Positions 44,586 through 53,578 of a stretch of DNA of 64,000 bases are shown in pieces. The notes under the pieces are model-generated. The model was not told the DNA's origin, did not search any database, and saw only the letters and a list, made by a program, of their open reading frames with translations. Numbering within the stretch: position 1 is the first letter of the stretch; each line of letters opens with the position of its first letter. The DNA is from Calothrix sp. FI2-JRJ7 (GTDB lineage Bacteria > Cyanobacteriota > Cyanobacteriia > Cyanobacteriales > Nostocaceae): positions 81,304 through 145,303 of the forward strand of contig JAHHGX010000084.1 of NCBI GenBank assembly GCA_019359675.1, written 5' to 3'. The position numbers and the translations under genes were made by a program.

Positions 44586-46178
44586 TTACGCAGCTAAGGC
44601 ATTCTCAAAATTGTCTAAGCTAGCAATATCTTGCTGTGCATCGGGTTGACCGTAGATTTTTGAAAGTTTGCCTGTGTTGGCTAGGATATCATGCACTTCT
44701 TTATTGGAAATTTGGTTTAGGTTACGGTTGCTTAACATTGCTATTGCTGCTGCTATACCAATACCTTGTCCAACTGCACAATTGAATTCTACAATTCTTC
44801 CTGCTGAGGATGCATAACCTTCAAATCCTGATGCTGGGCTAATAACTGCTATATTTGGTACGCTTTTTAATACTGCGTGTTGAATGCCTACATTGAATAG
44901 TGGTGGGTCTAATTTAACTTCACCTAAGCCTTTTTCAGATGCACGCGCTCCCAGACCTTCGATACCTCCACGGATATCAAAGTGGTAGCCAAATGTACCT
45001 AGTGCTTCAGATGCTGGCACACCTCCTTTAAGCATTTCGGCGCCTGTTAGTGAGTCAACAGCACCTTCAACGTTACCTGCATGGCGGATGTATAATTCTG
45101 GTGCTGGTGTAACCGTAGTGGCGCCTATACCCTTAAACCATTGAGTTAATAGCTGCATTTCTTTGAGCATTTCGGGTGTGGGTTTGGAATCTCCACGAGC
45201 TAATGCTTCAGCTTGGTCGGCATTGACATCAAATAGCAGTGCATTCCACGACATTCTACCGTCAGGAAATACGGCAATATTTCCTTTGTCTAATACGGCG
45301 CCGCTTTGGTCTAGTGATAACGCTGTACCTCGGAATGCGTGGTAAGCAATTGAAAGTGCAAAGCTACGAACATCTATATAATCGCTACCTGCATACAGCG
45401 CAATTTTATTGAGGTCGTTTTTATTATTGATAAACGGAGCTTGTAGTTCAGAAAAGCGTGTGCGGTCTCCACCTGCTGCTGTATTAATCCATCTTTGTGC
45501 CTCGATATCATTAGCATCAGCAAGACGCAGCATATACTGCATTTCAACATCCTTCAGTGTTTGCACACTCAAACCTTGAGTTTCAAAAGTCAGCGTTACT
45601 GAAAGCTCAGAATTTGGTAAACCAAAAGTTTCAAACCCTTTCAGCTTGCTTACACCAGCAGCAACAGCTAGTTCAGCGTTGACTGTAGAGTCAATAAAGA
45701 TTTTCGCCATATAGGTTTCACCTTTAGTCAGACGAATACCCGTGATAGCTTGCCCTTGTTTACTAACCGATGCAATATCAACACCACTAAGAACATCCGC
45801 GTTAATTTCTCTTAACATTTCCCGTAGAACAGCATCACCTTTTTTAGGGTCAAGTGCCACCTGAACTACACCAGTGCGTTTTAAAAATTCTTTATATATA
45901 TTCGACTCATCTCCATAAACAGCCAAACCATATTGACTACGAACTGCTTGAGGTACAACCGAGCGGTCTAAATAAGACAAACCACCACGAACCAAATGAC
46001 CACCGATACCTAATTGGGAATTACCTTTGAACAACAATAACGAACGTGGATACTTATTAGTGCGACGAAAATGCTCACGTGCAGCACATACCAAGGCTAA
46101 AATGCCTGGAACTTCATCACCGAAAGCAATTATGTCGTATGTGCGGGTTGCTGTATTAGTGGTATTAGTACTTGGCAT
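44586..46178 (-). CDS. FAD-dependent oxidoreductase, paralogue 2
   Basis: 530 residues. Same architecture as the gene at 42177: YDIIAFGDEVPGILALVCAAREH, FKGNSQLGIGGHLVRGGLSYLDRS, FIDSTVNAELAVAAGVSKL and GFEGYASSAGRIVEFNCAVGQGIGIAAAIA. Relative to paralogue 1 it has a Thr/Asn-rich N-terminus and a longer acidic tail. The family is known mostly from genome sequence, and I cannot name its substrate. The two genes probably arose by local duplication, with the SH3b gene left between them. Confidence 0.75.
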   Translation of the reverse strand: MPSTNTTNTATRTYDIIAFGDEVPGILALVCAAREHFRRTNKYPRSLLLFKGNSQLGIGGHLVRGGLSYLDRSVVPQAVRSQYGLAVYGDESNIYKEFLKRTGVVQVALDPKKGDAVLREMLREINADVLSGVDIASVSKQGQAITGIRLTKGETYMAKIFIDSTVNAELAVAAGVSKLKGFETFGLPNSELSVTLTFETQGLSVQTLKDVEMQYMLRLADANDIEAQRWINTAAGGDRTRFSELQAPFINNKNDLNKIALYAGSDYIDVRSFALSIAYHAFRGTALSLDQSGAVLDKGNIAVFPDGRMSWNALLFDVNADQAEALARGDSKPTPEMLKEMQLLTQWFKGIGATTVTPAPELYIRHAGNVEGAVDSLTGAEMLKGGVPASEALGTFGYHFDIRGGIEGLGARASEKGLGEVKLDPPLFNVGIQHAVLKSVPNIAVISPASGFEGYASSAGRIVEFNCAVGQGIGIAAAIAMLSNRNLNQISNKEVHDILANTGKLSKIYGQPDAQQDIASLDNFENALAA

Positions 46179-46481
46179 AAGAATTTTCTCAATAGTTTTT
46201 TTAATCTTCTAGAGAAATTCAACACAACAAATCAGTACAATTCCGGATGGTAACTTAAACTTAAGGCTAATTGGCAAAGGTTAAGGCATAAAGGGAGAAG
46301 TTCAGTAATAATTTTGTTAACCAATGGTTATCAAAATTTGCCAGATATACTTGTCACCCATGATGAGTATGACCAATTGCTACAACGTTTTTAGTTATGT
46401 ATTTTAAAGAAATAATTATATATAACGAACTTAATTTTCCATTTCATCCGCTGCCACATAATTTAAAATAACCATTAAACG
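46179..46481. other. 303-bp region upstream of oxidoreductase 2
   Basis: It holds the promoter of paralogue 2. A start-less plus-strand frame (GYQNLPDILVTHDEYDQLL, ending at about 46393) may be a gene remnant. Nothing else is supported. Confidence 0.4.
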
Positions 46482-46613
46482 CTATGCTATGTCATTGGGT
46501 GAGCGACGGACAGCAAAAATTACGCCGTAATGCACTTGTTCTATATCAAAGTAAACTTGTACAAGTTCTTCAAGGTTAATATTAGTAGTGTCCCGTTTTC
46601 CAAATGCTTTCAT
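46482..46613 (-). CDS. 43-residue hypothetical protein
   Basis: ATG at 46613, TAG at 46482. The product begins MKAFGKRDTTNINLEELVQV and contains FDIEQVHYGVIFAVRRSP. It has a mixed charged composition with no membrane segment. No good ribosome site is visible, and the family is not recognised. It could be a true small protein or a chance frame. Confidence 0.3.
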   Translation of the reverse strand: MKAFGKRDTTNINLEELVQVYFDIEQVHYGVIFAVRRSPNDIA

Positions 46614-46757
46614 GTTGTTCTAGCTTGCTCAAATAATTAATATCGCTCGCTTTGACTAACATTACCTCATTATGCAAGGCGCTTTCTAATTAATATAGAG
46701 ATGCCAATATTTTGTAGCATCTCTATATGTGAATAGCACTACTCTTAAAATTAAAAA

Positions 46758-47177
46758 CTATTCTTCGACACTGGTAACAAAGTATTCTCCTTGTATTGAT
46801 TTGACGTAGCAGAAGAAAACATGTTTTTCATGCTCTATTTCTTGATTCTCTACTTCGGCGCCGTTTGAGTTACTGCCGCTGCCAACCGTAATATCTGCTG
46901 CTACAGTTACTAAGTATTCTTGCTCTGAGTCATTACGTTCTGAAACTTCGATATTGGTAATGTCGCACGATAATGTTGTCGCCCAAGAATAGGTATCATT
47001 ATCGAGTGTTGGTTCGCTAGCACTACTATTGGCGCCAACCGAGATGTTCCAGTTGTCCCAGTAGTAAATTCTATCGCCAACGCGCGCGTGTTCTTCTAAG
47101 ATGTAAGTACGGGCGATGGCACAAAGTTGGTCGTTTGTCGGGTGTCCTGCCGTCTCAATTATAGATGCAGCCTTCAT
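46758..47177 (-). CDS. Hypothetical acidic protein
   Basis: 139 residues, not recognised. The helical start (IIETAGHPTNDQLCAIARTYILEE) is followed by Ser/Asn/Asp/Glu-rich, probably beta-rich sequence with VTVAADITVGSGSNSNG and a C-terminal KHVFFCYVKSIQGEYFVTSVEE. No signal peptide or membrane span. The first helix resembles leader-like segments of some secreted small proteins, but there is no processing motif. It stands alone between a 43-codon frame and a palindromic element. Confidence 0.55.
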   Translation of the reverse strand: MKAASIIETAGHPTNDQLCAIARTYILEEHARVGDRIYYWDNWNISVGANSSASEPTLDNDTYSWATTLSCDITNIEVSERNDSEQEYLVTVAADITVGSGSNSNGAEVENQEIEHEKHVFFCYVKSIQGEYFVTSVEE

Positions 47178-47324
47178 AACTCAAAACCTCAGCGATTTTT
47201 TGTTATCTGTTACGTTACATTGCTGCTGGTCAGAAATAAAGCTGTTTTAATTTTAAATTTATAATTTGTCGTTAGAAAATATATTGTAAAACTTATCGAA
47301 TGTATATTGGGCGTTGAAGTGGAT

Positions 47325-47388
47325 GGTGCGTGAAGCTACATAATCTTGCGTTTTGGTTCAGATTTATGTAGGCTTTCACGCACCCTAC
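47325..47388. repeat. Palindromic MITE-like element, copy E
   Basis: GGTGCGTGAAGC at 47325-47336 and GGCTTTCACGCACCCTAC at 47371-47388 are the arms. The centre begins TACATAATCTTGCG and resembles copies A and C read in reverse. It lies about 27 bp past the pentapeptide gene stop and does not supply a stop codon. Confidence 0.8.
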
Positions 47389-47415
47389 GTGACACACACC
47401 GGACGTTCTAAGTGC

Positions 47416-47970
47416 TTAATTTGTTTTTTGACCTGCCCAAGTTACCCATTTATGAGATAATCCTGTTTGCGATTTTTCAGCGCTCATTTCTGTTTCGCTA
47501 ATAATGGCGCCTGTTAAATCCGCACCTGTAATTTCTGCCTCATATAAGTTTGTGGCTGTTAAATTTGCATGGAAGAGGTTGGCGCCACTTAAGTCAGTAC
47601 CACTTAATTCTGCTTCGCTCATGTTGGCACGCGCTAAATTAACCAAAACCAAGCTAGCACTTCTCAAATCGGCGCGACTAAGATTTGTTGCTTCCATATT
47701 CGCGTGAATTAAGTCGGCGCCAATAAGATTTGTTTCACTCAAGTTCGCACCACTTAAATTGGCATTATTTAGATCTGCGTCTGTTAAGTTTGCCCGACTT
47801 AAATCACAACCACTCAGATTTGTACGGTTGAGGTTGGCGCCACTCAAGTCAGCACCACTTAAATTTGCACCACTTAAATCGATATCAGAAAGATTTAAGG
47901 AATGCAAAACAATTCCCTTGAAATCGCGTTCCCCTGCCGCGTACCGATTCAGGAGCATACTTTTATCCAT
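47416..47970 (-). CDS. Pentapeptide repeat protein
   Basis: 184 residues. After a short start (MDKSMLLNRYAAGERDFKGI) there are about 27 tandem A(D/N)LXX-type repeats such as ADLSG, ANLNR, ANLSG and TDLSG, ending near residue 160. They form a right-handed quadrilateral beta-helix. The opening LNRYAAGERDF is common to cyanobacterial members. Their function is mostly unknown; some inhibit gyrase by mimicking DNA. A polar tail (KWVTWAGQKTN) follows. Single gene. Confidence 0.88.
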   Translation of the reverse strand: MDKSMLLNRYAAGERDFKGIVLHSLNLSDIDLSGANLSGADLSGANLNRTNLSGCDLSRANLTDADLNNANLSGANLSETNLIGADLIHANMEATNLSRADLRSASLVLVNLARANMSEAELSGTDLSGANLFHANLTATNLYEAEITGADLTGAIISETEMSAEKSQTGLSHKWVTWAGQKTN

Positions 47971-48370
47971 AATATTGCCTCATTCCGGTCTACAGGTTTG
48001 TTTTTAAAGAATAGCGAGTCACTTCCCCTCAAGCCACACTTTCAGCAACGATATTATTCGATTGCTTTTTGTAAACGTTTTAGCTAAAACTTGTATTTTT
48101 CATTGTGCAGGTGTTTTCCAATTTTATGAAAATTACTTAACATAAATATACGATTTGAAGCTTTAGTAATTTATATTTAGGTATTCAGGCTTAATTACAA
48201 CTGAGTTTATTAAAATAAATTAATTTATATTACAAAACCTTAGAAACCCTAATCAGTAGAAGCCAGGTTTCTAAAAATCATCTATCCACAGCGAGATTAA
48301 TGAAAAAAGTAGAAGTTTCACTTGTGAGATAAATAAAATAAATGTATATTATGATTCTCGCACTTTATAG
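47971..48370. other. 400-bp intergenic region
   Basis: AT-rich with one diverged AGAAACC/GGTTTCT pair (48242-48272). No gene supported. Confidence 0.5.
48242..48272. repeat. AGAAACC...GGTTTCT spaced repeat
   Basis: The same arms as the AGAAACCSGGTTTCT family but with a 17-nt spacer. Confidence 0.5.
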
Positions 48371-48926
48371 CAAGAAATATTAATTATTAGCGTTGTTGCT
48401 GCGAAAAAGTATGCTGATAGACTTGTGTTTGCCGCAGATAGTATCCGTGTGAGCGGTTACCTAAGTGAGACTTCACGAGTATCAGGACACGAACAAGGAA
48501 AACTATTTGAGGTAAATGATATTGTAATTGGTAGTGTTGGCTGGATAATGGAATTAAGTTTCATGCAGTTATTTGCACGCAACCACAAACCATCTGCACC
48601 AACAGTAGAAGTAGTATTAGACAGTAGAAGCAGTATTAGAATATATTGTTGAATTTTATACATGGGCAAAAAAGAAAGATGACACTTTTGGTAAAGGCAA
48701 TAGCTATTTAATGGGTATGGAAGGAGAAATCTTTCGTATTTATGATGGCTATTTGGTTGAGAAAATTAATGAATTTAGTGCTATCGGTGCTGGTAGAGAA
48801 TTTGCATTAACCGCAATGTATTTAGATAAAACTCCACAGGAAGCTGTTGAAATTGCTAACAAATTGTGTATTTATTGTTCGGCGCCTGTAAATACCATTG
48901 TAAAACCTATCAAAACCACCATATAA
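48371..48926 (+). pseudogene. Ntn-hydrolase (proteasome/HslV-like) pseudogene
   Basis: The frame ISVVAAKKYADRLVFAADSIRVSG resembles the start of proteasome-like Ntn hydrolases from cyanobacteria, but no ATG precedes it after the in-frame TAG at 48368. It continues through IVIGSVG and LFARNHKP, then hits a 19-bp tandem duplication (48602-48620 and 48621-48639, one mismatch) that shifts the frame. The second half resumes at VLEYIVEFYTWAKKK and NSYLMGMEGEIFRIYDGYLVEK, and ends APVNTIVKP. Lost start plus frameshift: inactive. Confidence 0.75.
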
Positions 48927-48945
48927 CATAACCGCTAATATGATT

Positions 48946-48978
48946 GTAGGTTGGGTAGAGCGAAGCGCAAAACCCAAC
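48946..48978. repeat. GTAGGTTGGGT...ACCCAAC inverted repeat
   Basis: Follows the pseudogene. Same family as 21496. Confidence 0.5.
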
Positions 48979-49067
48979 ACCTAACATAAGCAGCGTTTGA
49001 TTTCTTGGTAAAATATAGCCTTTATTGAATCTCTCTGTGTACTCTGTGTCATATATAAAATAATATA

Positions 49068-49100
49068 TGTTGGGAACCCAGGCGCCTCCACCCAACCTAC
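49068..49100. repeat. GTTGGG...CCCAACCTAC inverted repeat
   Basis: Immediately past the stop of the SGNH gene at 49103. It contains a GGCGCC in its loop and may serve as terminator. Confidence 0.5.
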
Positions 49101-49102
49101 AA

Positions 49103-50053
49103 TTATATGTCTAGCAAGCTTTTTTTTATAACTTCACTGACAAATTGATTGCCCTGTAAGTTTAGGTGAATGTGGTCGTGATATAAACTTTCTGAGTTTT
49201 GGCGCCCATTAAACAAGGGAAGAAAATCAATATAATCAACCTGTCTTGCTTTGACAAACTCATCAAGTCTTGCACGTGCTTTTATTTCATAGTCGCGAGA
49301 ACCTGGTTCTCCTAGTTCCCGTTTCAAGGGTGTCATCGCTAAAACAAATTTACTGTTGTTTTGTGTGGCAATATCTTGAATTTTTGCTATTGCTTCTAAA
49401 TTAATACCTACTCGATCACCTTCTTCTTGTCGCGCTTTTTCAAGTTCGGGTATGGGTTTAGATTTTTGAATATAACGGTGGTACATTTCAACTACTGCAA
49501 GCGGTGGTTTTTTGTTGGGATAGTTTTTCTCGCGTCCTACTGGTAGTGATGTCGGCGCCGTGGCAAATAAATCATCTGTGTTAATTAGTAGTACAATTGC
49601 TTGGGCGTTGAATGTGCCAAATTTTTGTAGATATGCTAGTTCGTTACGTGGTCCCCAAGAGTTGGCTGACGCATTTAATACTTCTGTTGGCGAGTTTTTA
49701 CTGGTAAGCGACTGCATTATCAAATTGGATATAGTATTTTTCTGGTCAGTCCACCATCCACCGTTTGCTATGGAGTCTCCTAGTAAAAATACTCGTTTTG
49801 TTGAAGGAGAGGGGGTTTTCTGTATCGGCGCCCCACGCATCGAATACTCGTTTATCTTTATATAATTACCGTTACGTCGAGTTTGTTGGTTGGGTGCAAG
49901 TAAATAACCAATTTCCAAATCACCAATATAAATTAACGGGTTGCCAAATCCAAATAGTATCCGCAATCCGAGTTCAATCGCGATAAATAATCCTAAACAT
50001 AGAGCCAAAACTGCTACTAGCATAACTTTTACCTGCCTAGCCTCGTCAATCAT
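49103..50053 (-). CDS. SGNH hydrolase-like membrane-anchored protein
   Basis: 316 residues. One membrane helix (about 11-33) is followed by an extracytoplasmic domain. FLLGDSIANGG carries the nucleophile Ser, INTDDL stands at the block III position, and HDHIHLNLQGN gives the Asp/His pair. The layout resembles SGNH proteins that deacetylate or acetylate surface polysaccharides. The substrate is unknown. It has little similarity to the SGNH protein at 23737. Single gene with a repeat hairpin at its end. Confidence 0.72.
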   Translation of the reverse strand: MIDEARQVKVMLVAVLALCLGLFIAIELGLRILFGFGNPLIYIGDLEIGYLLAPNQQTRRNGNYIKINEYSMRGAPIQKTPSPSTKRVFLLGDSIANGGWWTDQKNTISNLIMQSLTSKNSPTEVLNASANSWGPRNELAYLQKFGTFNAQAIVLLINTDDLFATAPTSLPVGREKNYPNKKPPLAVVEMYHRYIQKSKPIPELEKARQEEGDRVGINLEAIAKIQDIATQNNSKFVLAMTPLKRELGEPGSRDYEIKARARLDEFVKARQVDYIDFLPLFNGRQNSESLYHDHIHLNLQGNQFVSEVIKKSLLDI

Positions 50054-50296
50054 TAATTAATTGTGAAAGAATTACGGTTGAATGTTATATCTTATACAAA
50101 TTTTTAGCAAAATATGAACGTAAACGCGACAGTTAAACTACTGATTATATTTATTTTTGGCATCGGTAATTATGGTGATATCTTTTGTTGTAAAGAGAAG
50201 TCAAAATCGTTATAAAGGAATGCATCTTTTGCGTGTAAAAGGACTACAATCAAAGCGGGCAAATGCCCAATTCTGTCTTGAGAGGATAATAACGCT

Positions 50297-50437
50297 ATGT
50301 CCGACTTAAACCGTGGCATCATGAAGTTCGATGGTGCTGACTCTCCTAAACTAGTGACAATTTCGACTGTGGTTCTGTTAGGCTCTATATTTGCTCTAAT
50401 TGTTTGGGCATTGCAATCGGCTTATGCTGTCGCTTAG
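50297..50437 (+). CDS. 46-residue single-span membrane protein
   Basis: ATG at 50297 with GAGAGGATAA before it, TAG at 50435. The N-terminus MSDLNRGIMKFDGADSPK is soluble, then one membrane helix covers about residues 20-43. Small proteins with this layout occur as accessory subunits of photosystems or the NDH complex in cyanobacteria, but I cannot assign which. A palindromic terminator lies 50 bp downstream. The good ribosome site and the terminator support a real gene. Confidence 0.65.
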   Translation: MSDLNRGIMKFDGADSPKLVTISTVVLLGSIFALIVWALQSAYAVA

Positions 50438-50488
50438 GTATTGACGCTCGCTCTTGTATAATTTTATTTTTATAACCCGTTTTCTGTC

Positions 50489-50512
50489 AGAGACGTTACG
50501 TGTAACGTCTCT
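50489..50512. terminator. AGAGACGTTAC/GTAACGTCTCT palindrome
   Basis: Two 11-bp arms around GT. Same core as the palindrome at 10282. It lies downstream of the small membrane protein gene and is followed by ACAATTTATC, not a strong T-run. Confidence 0.5.
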
Positions 50513-50646
50513 ACAATTTATCTCAAATACGCTTAAAAAATATCGTTTAAGCATATATACTTATTCAAGCTAAAAATCAAGAAATGTTTTTGTTTTAAGA
50601 TTCTAGCTTTTACATTAAAGACAGGTCTAAAATCCACTGCTTTAGG

Positions 50647-53550
50647 ATGCTTGAACTCTGGGGTTTACTGGTTATATTTGTTATCTGCCCGCTCTTAGGC
50701 GCCTTGCCATTAATTGCTTGGGTAACACAGATTGTATCGAAGAAGCAATTGGCACAGCTCGGTACTGGTAACATAGGTGTCTCTGCTGCGTTTTACCACG
50801 GGGGAACACCAGCAGGAATGTTGGCTGTGTTGTCGGAAGCATTTAAAGGAATTGCGGCAGTTTTACTCGCGCGTGCAGTGTTTCCAGATGGTTCAGCATG
50901 GGAATTACTAGCGCTAATTACATTAGTATTAGGTAGGTATTGGATAGCAAAAGGCGCAGGAACAACGAATGTTGTTTGGGGTTTTATAGTGCATGACCCG
51001 TTGGTAGCAATTTTTGTGTTTTTGCTTGCAGGTGTTAGTTTTACTATAATTCGTTCGCGACAAGCTGCCCAGTATGGAGTGTTACTTTTATTCCCAATTA
51101 TTGTTACTGTGCTTCACGCCGAAGATGGTTTTAGAATAGTCGCAGCTATTGCACTTGCTGGTTTGCTGGCATGGATTTACAAGCAAATCAAAGATGATAT
51201 GGATTTACCTGTAGCTCAAGCAAGTCCTGACTCGCAAGCTGCAATGAATTTCTTTCGTGGAAACAGCGAGTCTATTTTGACGTTGGATGATGAACTTGAT
51301 GCTAATTTTGTTGGTAACAAAGCTGCGAGGTTAGCAGAAATTAAACGTTGGGGTTATTCAGTTCCCAAGGGATGGGTATTACTTCCTTACGAAGACCCAA
51401 AACCAATGATTGATTTTCTTCAACCCTCAGAATTATCACCTTTGGTAGTACGTTCTTCGGCAGTAGGTGAAGATACTGAAAATGCTTCTGCTGCTGGACA
51501 ATACGAAAGTATTTTAAATGTAACTACTAAACAAGAATTACAAACTGCTATTGCGCGGACTCAATCATCGTACAACACTCCATCCGCAGCACAGTATCGG
51601 CAAGATAGAAATGTTAAAGAATCTACAATGGCTGTTTTAATACAGCAACAAATTCGCAGCGTTTATTCTGGTGTGGCATTTAGCCGTGACCCAGTAACCC
51701 AAGAAATGGATGCTATCGTTATCGAAGCATTACCAGGAAGTCCCACACAAGTAGTATCTGGTCGCGTCACTCCCGAACAATACCGTGCGTTTGTAATGGA
51801 AAGTGACAACGTTTCATTTATCCATCTCGAAGGACAAGGGAGAGTACCCCCAGTCATTATCAAGCAAGTAGCGTACTTAGTTCGTCATATTGAAGAACGT
51901 TATCACGGTATACCTCAAGATATTGAGTGGAGTTATGACGGTCAGACGTTATGGGTACTCCAAGCACGTCCCATTACGACATTACTGCCTATTTGGACAC
52001 GTAAAATTGCTGCTGAAGTAATTCCTGGATTAATTCGTCCTTTAACTTGGTCGATTAATCGTCCTTTAACTTGTGGTGTTTGGGGAGGAATTTTTGCGAT
52101 AGTTTTGGGAGAGCGTTCGCTTGGTTTAGATTTTAATGATACTGCCACACTTCATTTTTCGCACGCTTATTTTAACGCCACGCTGTTAGGGCAAATTTTT
52201 CGCCGTATGGGTTTACCACCCGAAAGCTTAGAGTTTTTAACCCGAGGCGCCAAAATGTCGGCGCCAGCAATTGATACGACGTTACGAAATTTACCAGGCT
52301 TGTTACGGTTGGTTGGACGCGAATTGTCTTTAAAAGAAGAGTTTCAACGTGATAATCGGCGCCGTTTTAGTATTGGGCTGTCACAATTATCACAAGAAAT
52401 GGTTGATGACTTAGATACAGCCAAATTAATCACGCGCATTGACTATATATTAGAGTTATTACAGCGTGCTACCTACTACAGCATTATGGCGCCGTTGAGT
52501 GCCGCACTCAGACAAGCAATATTTAAAGTAAAAGATACAGATATTGATAATAGGCTTACTCCTGAAGTTTCAGCAGTGCGTGATTTACAACAGCTAGCGC
52601 AACAAGCAAAGCAAATACTGTCTGCAACACCACCAGAAAACCGCACAGGTGTCGCAGAATTTGACCCCGATAATGTATTTGAGGACTTAGCTGTTTCAAC
52701 AGAAGGGCAAAAAATCTTAACAGCATTTGAATATCTCTTAAATAAATACGGTTACTTAAGCGAAGTTGGGACAGATATTGCTATTCCAACTTGGAAAGAA
52801 GAACCCGAAAAAATTAAAGGATTATTCGTGCAGTTTATGCTTTCCGAACAACCAAAGGTCAAAAAACGCAGAAAACGTCCTCTGTTTGTTCAGGGTCGCG
52901 TAGACATGAAAGGAAAAGTTACTGAAGTTTACTCACGTCTACTTGCTTATTTACGCTGGAGCTTTATCGCTTTAGAAGATAAATTCTTACATGCAGGCTT
53001 TTTACTGCAAAAAGGTGATATTTTCTTCTTAGAGTTTCAGGAAGTGCGCGAACTCGTAGAAGCACCAACTCCCGAAAAGATAAGTCGCTTACAAGTATTA
53101 ATTTATCGTAGACGTTCTCAACTCGAACGCGATGGACAACTTAACCCTCCTTTACTTGTTTATGGTACCGCTCCCCCAATTGTCCCTGCTTTAATGCCTG
53201 CTTTGGCGCCTGACCAAGTTATGCACGGTATTGGTGCAAGTCCCGGACAAGCAGAAGGAAGGGTAAAAGTACTGCGTAACCTCCAAGAAGTTCCCGATAT
53301 CGATGACGACACAATATTAGTTGTACCTTATACAGACTCTGGATGGGCACCTATTTTAATTAGAGCCAAAGGAATTATTGCTGATGCAGGTGGAAGACTT
53401 TCTCACGGCGCCATTATTGCTCGTGAATATGGAATTCCCGCAATAATGGATGTACGGAATGCTACATGGGTATTGCAGGATGGTCAACGGGTGCGAATCG
53501 ATGGTTCTAGGGGTATTGTCGAAATAGATAATGACCTAAGACCACATTGA
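50647..53550 (+). CDS. PlsY-like acyltransferase fused to PEP-synthase-like phosphotransferase
   Basis: 967 residues, two parts. Residues about 1-190 form several membrane helices with PlsY-like signatures LGTGNIGVSAAFYHGG and KGAGTTNVVWGF. PlsY acylates glycerol 3-phosphate. After a linker, an ATP-grasp domain begins NFVGNKAARLAEIKRWGYSVPKGW and contains VVRSSAVGEDTENASAAGQYES (about 272-293) and DIEWSYDGQTLWVLQARPI. The C-terminus is a mobile phosphohistidine domain, DAGGRLSHGAIIAREYGIPAI, with His 920. The middle (about 450-830) is not recognised. The ATP-grasp/unknown/His order resembles PEP synthase and rifampin phosphotransferase. The product of the fusion is unknown. Confidence 0.75.
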   Translation: MLELWGLLVIFVICPLLGALPLIAWVTQIVSKKQLAQLGTGNIGVSAAFYHGGTPAGMLAVLSEAFKGIAAVLLARAVFPDGSAWELLALITLVLGRYWIAKGAGTTNVVWGFIVHDPLVAIFVFLLAGVSFTIIRSRQAAQYGVLLLFPIIVTVLHAEDGFRIVAAIALAGLLAWIYKQIKDDMDLPVAQASPDSQAAMNFFRGNSESILTLDDELDANFVGNKAARLAEIKRWGYSVPKGWVLLPYEDPKPMIDFLQPSELSPLVVRSSAVGEDTENASAAGQYESILNVTTKQELQTAIARTQSSYNTPSAAQYRQDRNVKESTMAVLIQQQIRSVYSGVAFSRDPVTQEMDAIVIEALPGSPTQVVSGRVTPEQYRAFVMESDNVSFIHLEGQGRVPPVIIKQVAYLVRHIEERYHGIPQDIEWSYDGQTLWVLQARPITTLLPIWTRKIAAEVIPGLIRPLTWSINRPLTCGVWGGIFAIVLGERSLGLDFNDTATLHFSHAYFNATLLGQIFRRMGLPPESLEFLTRGAKMSAPAIDTTLRNLPGLLRLVGRELSLKEEFQRDNRRRFSIGLSQLSQEMVDDLDTAKLITRIDYILELLQRATYYSIMAPLSAALRQAIFKVKDTDIDNRLTPEVSAVRDLQQLAQQAKQILSATPPENRTGVAEFDPDNVFEDLAVSTEGQKILTAFEYLLNKYGYLSEVGTDIAIPTWKEEPEKIKGLFVQFMLSEQPKVKKRRKRPLFVQGRVDMKGKVTEVYSRLLAYLRWSFIALEDKFLHAGFLLQKGDIFFLEFQEVRELVEAPTPEKISRLQVLIYRRRSQLERDGQLNPPLLVYGTAPPIVPALMPALAPDQVMHGIGASPGQAEGRVKVLRNLQEVPDIDDDTILVVPYTDSGWAPILIRAKGIIADAGGRLSHGAIIAREYGIPAIMDVRNATWVLQDGQRVRIDGSRGIVEIDNDLRPH

Positions 53551-53578
53551 CAACTCTCAGGGTGTGCCATTACTCTCG

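Noticed and set aside
47504..48007. Plus-strand open frames opposite the pentapeptide gene
   Set aside because: They are the antisense shadow of a repetitive gene. The minus-strand frame has the A(D/N)LXX repeats and a proper start.
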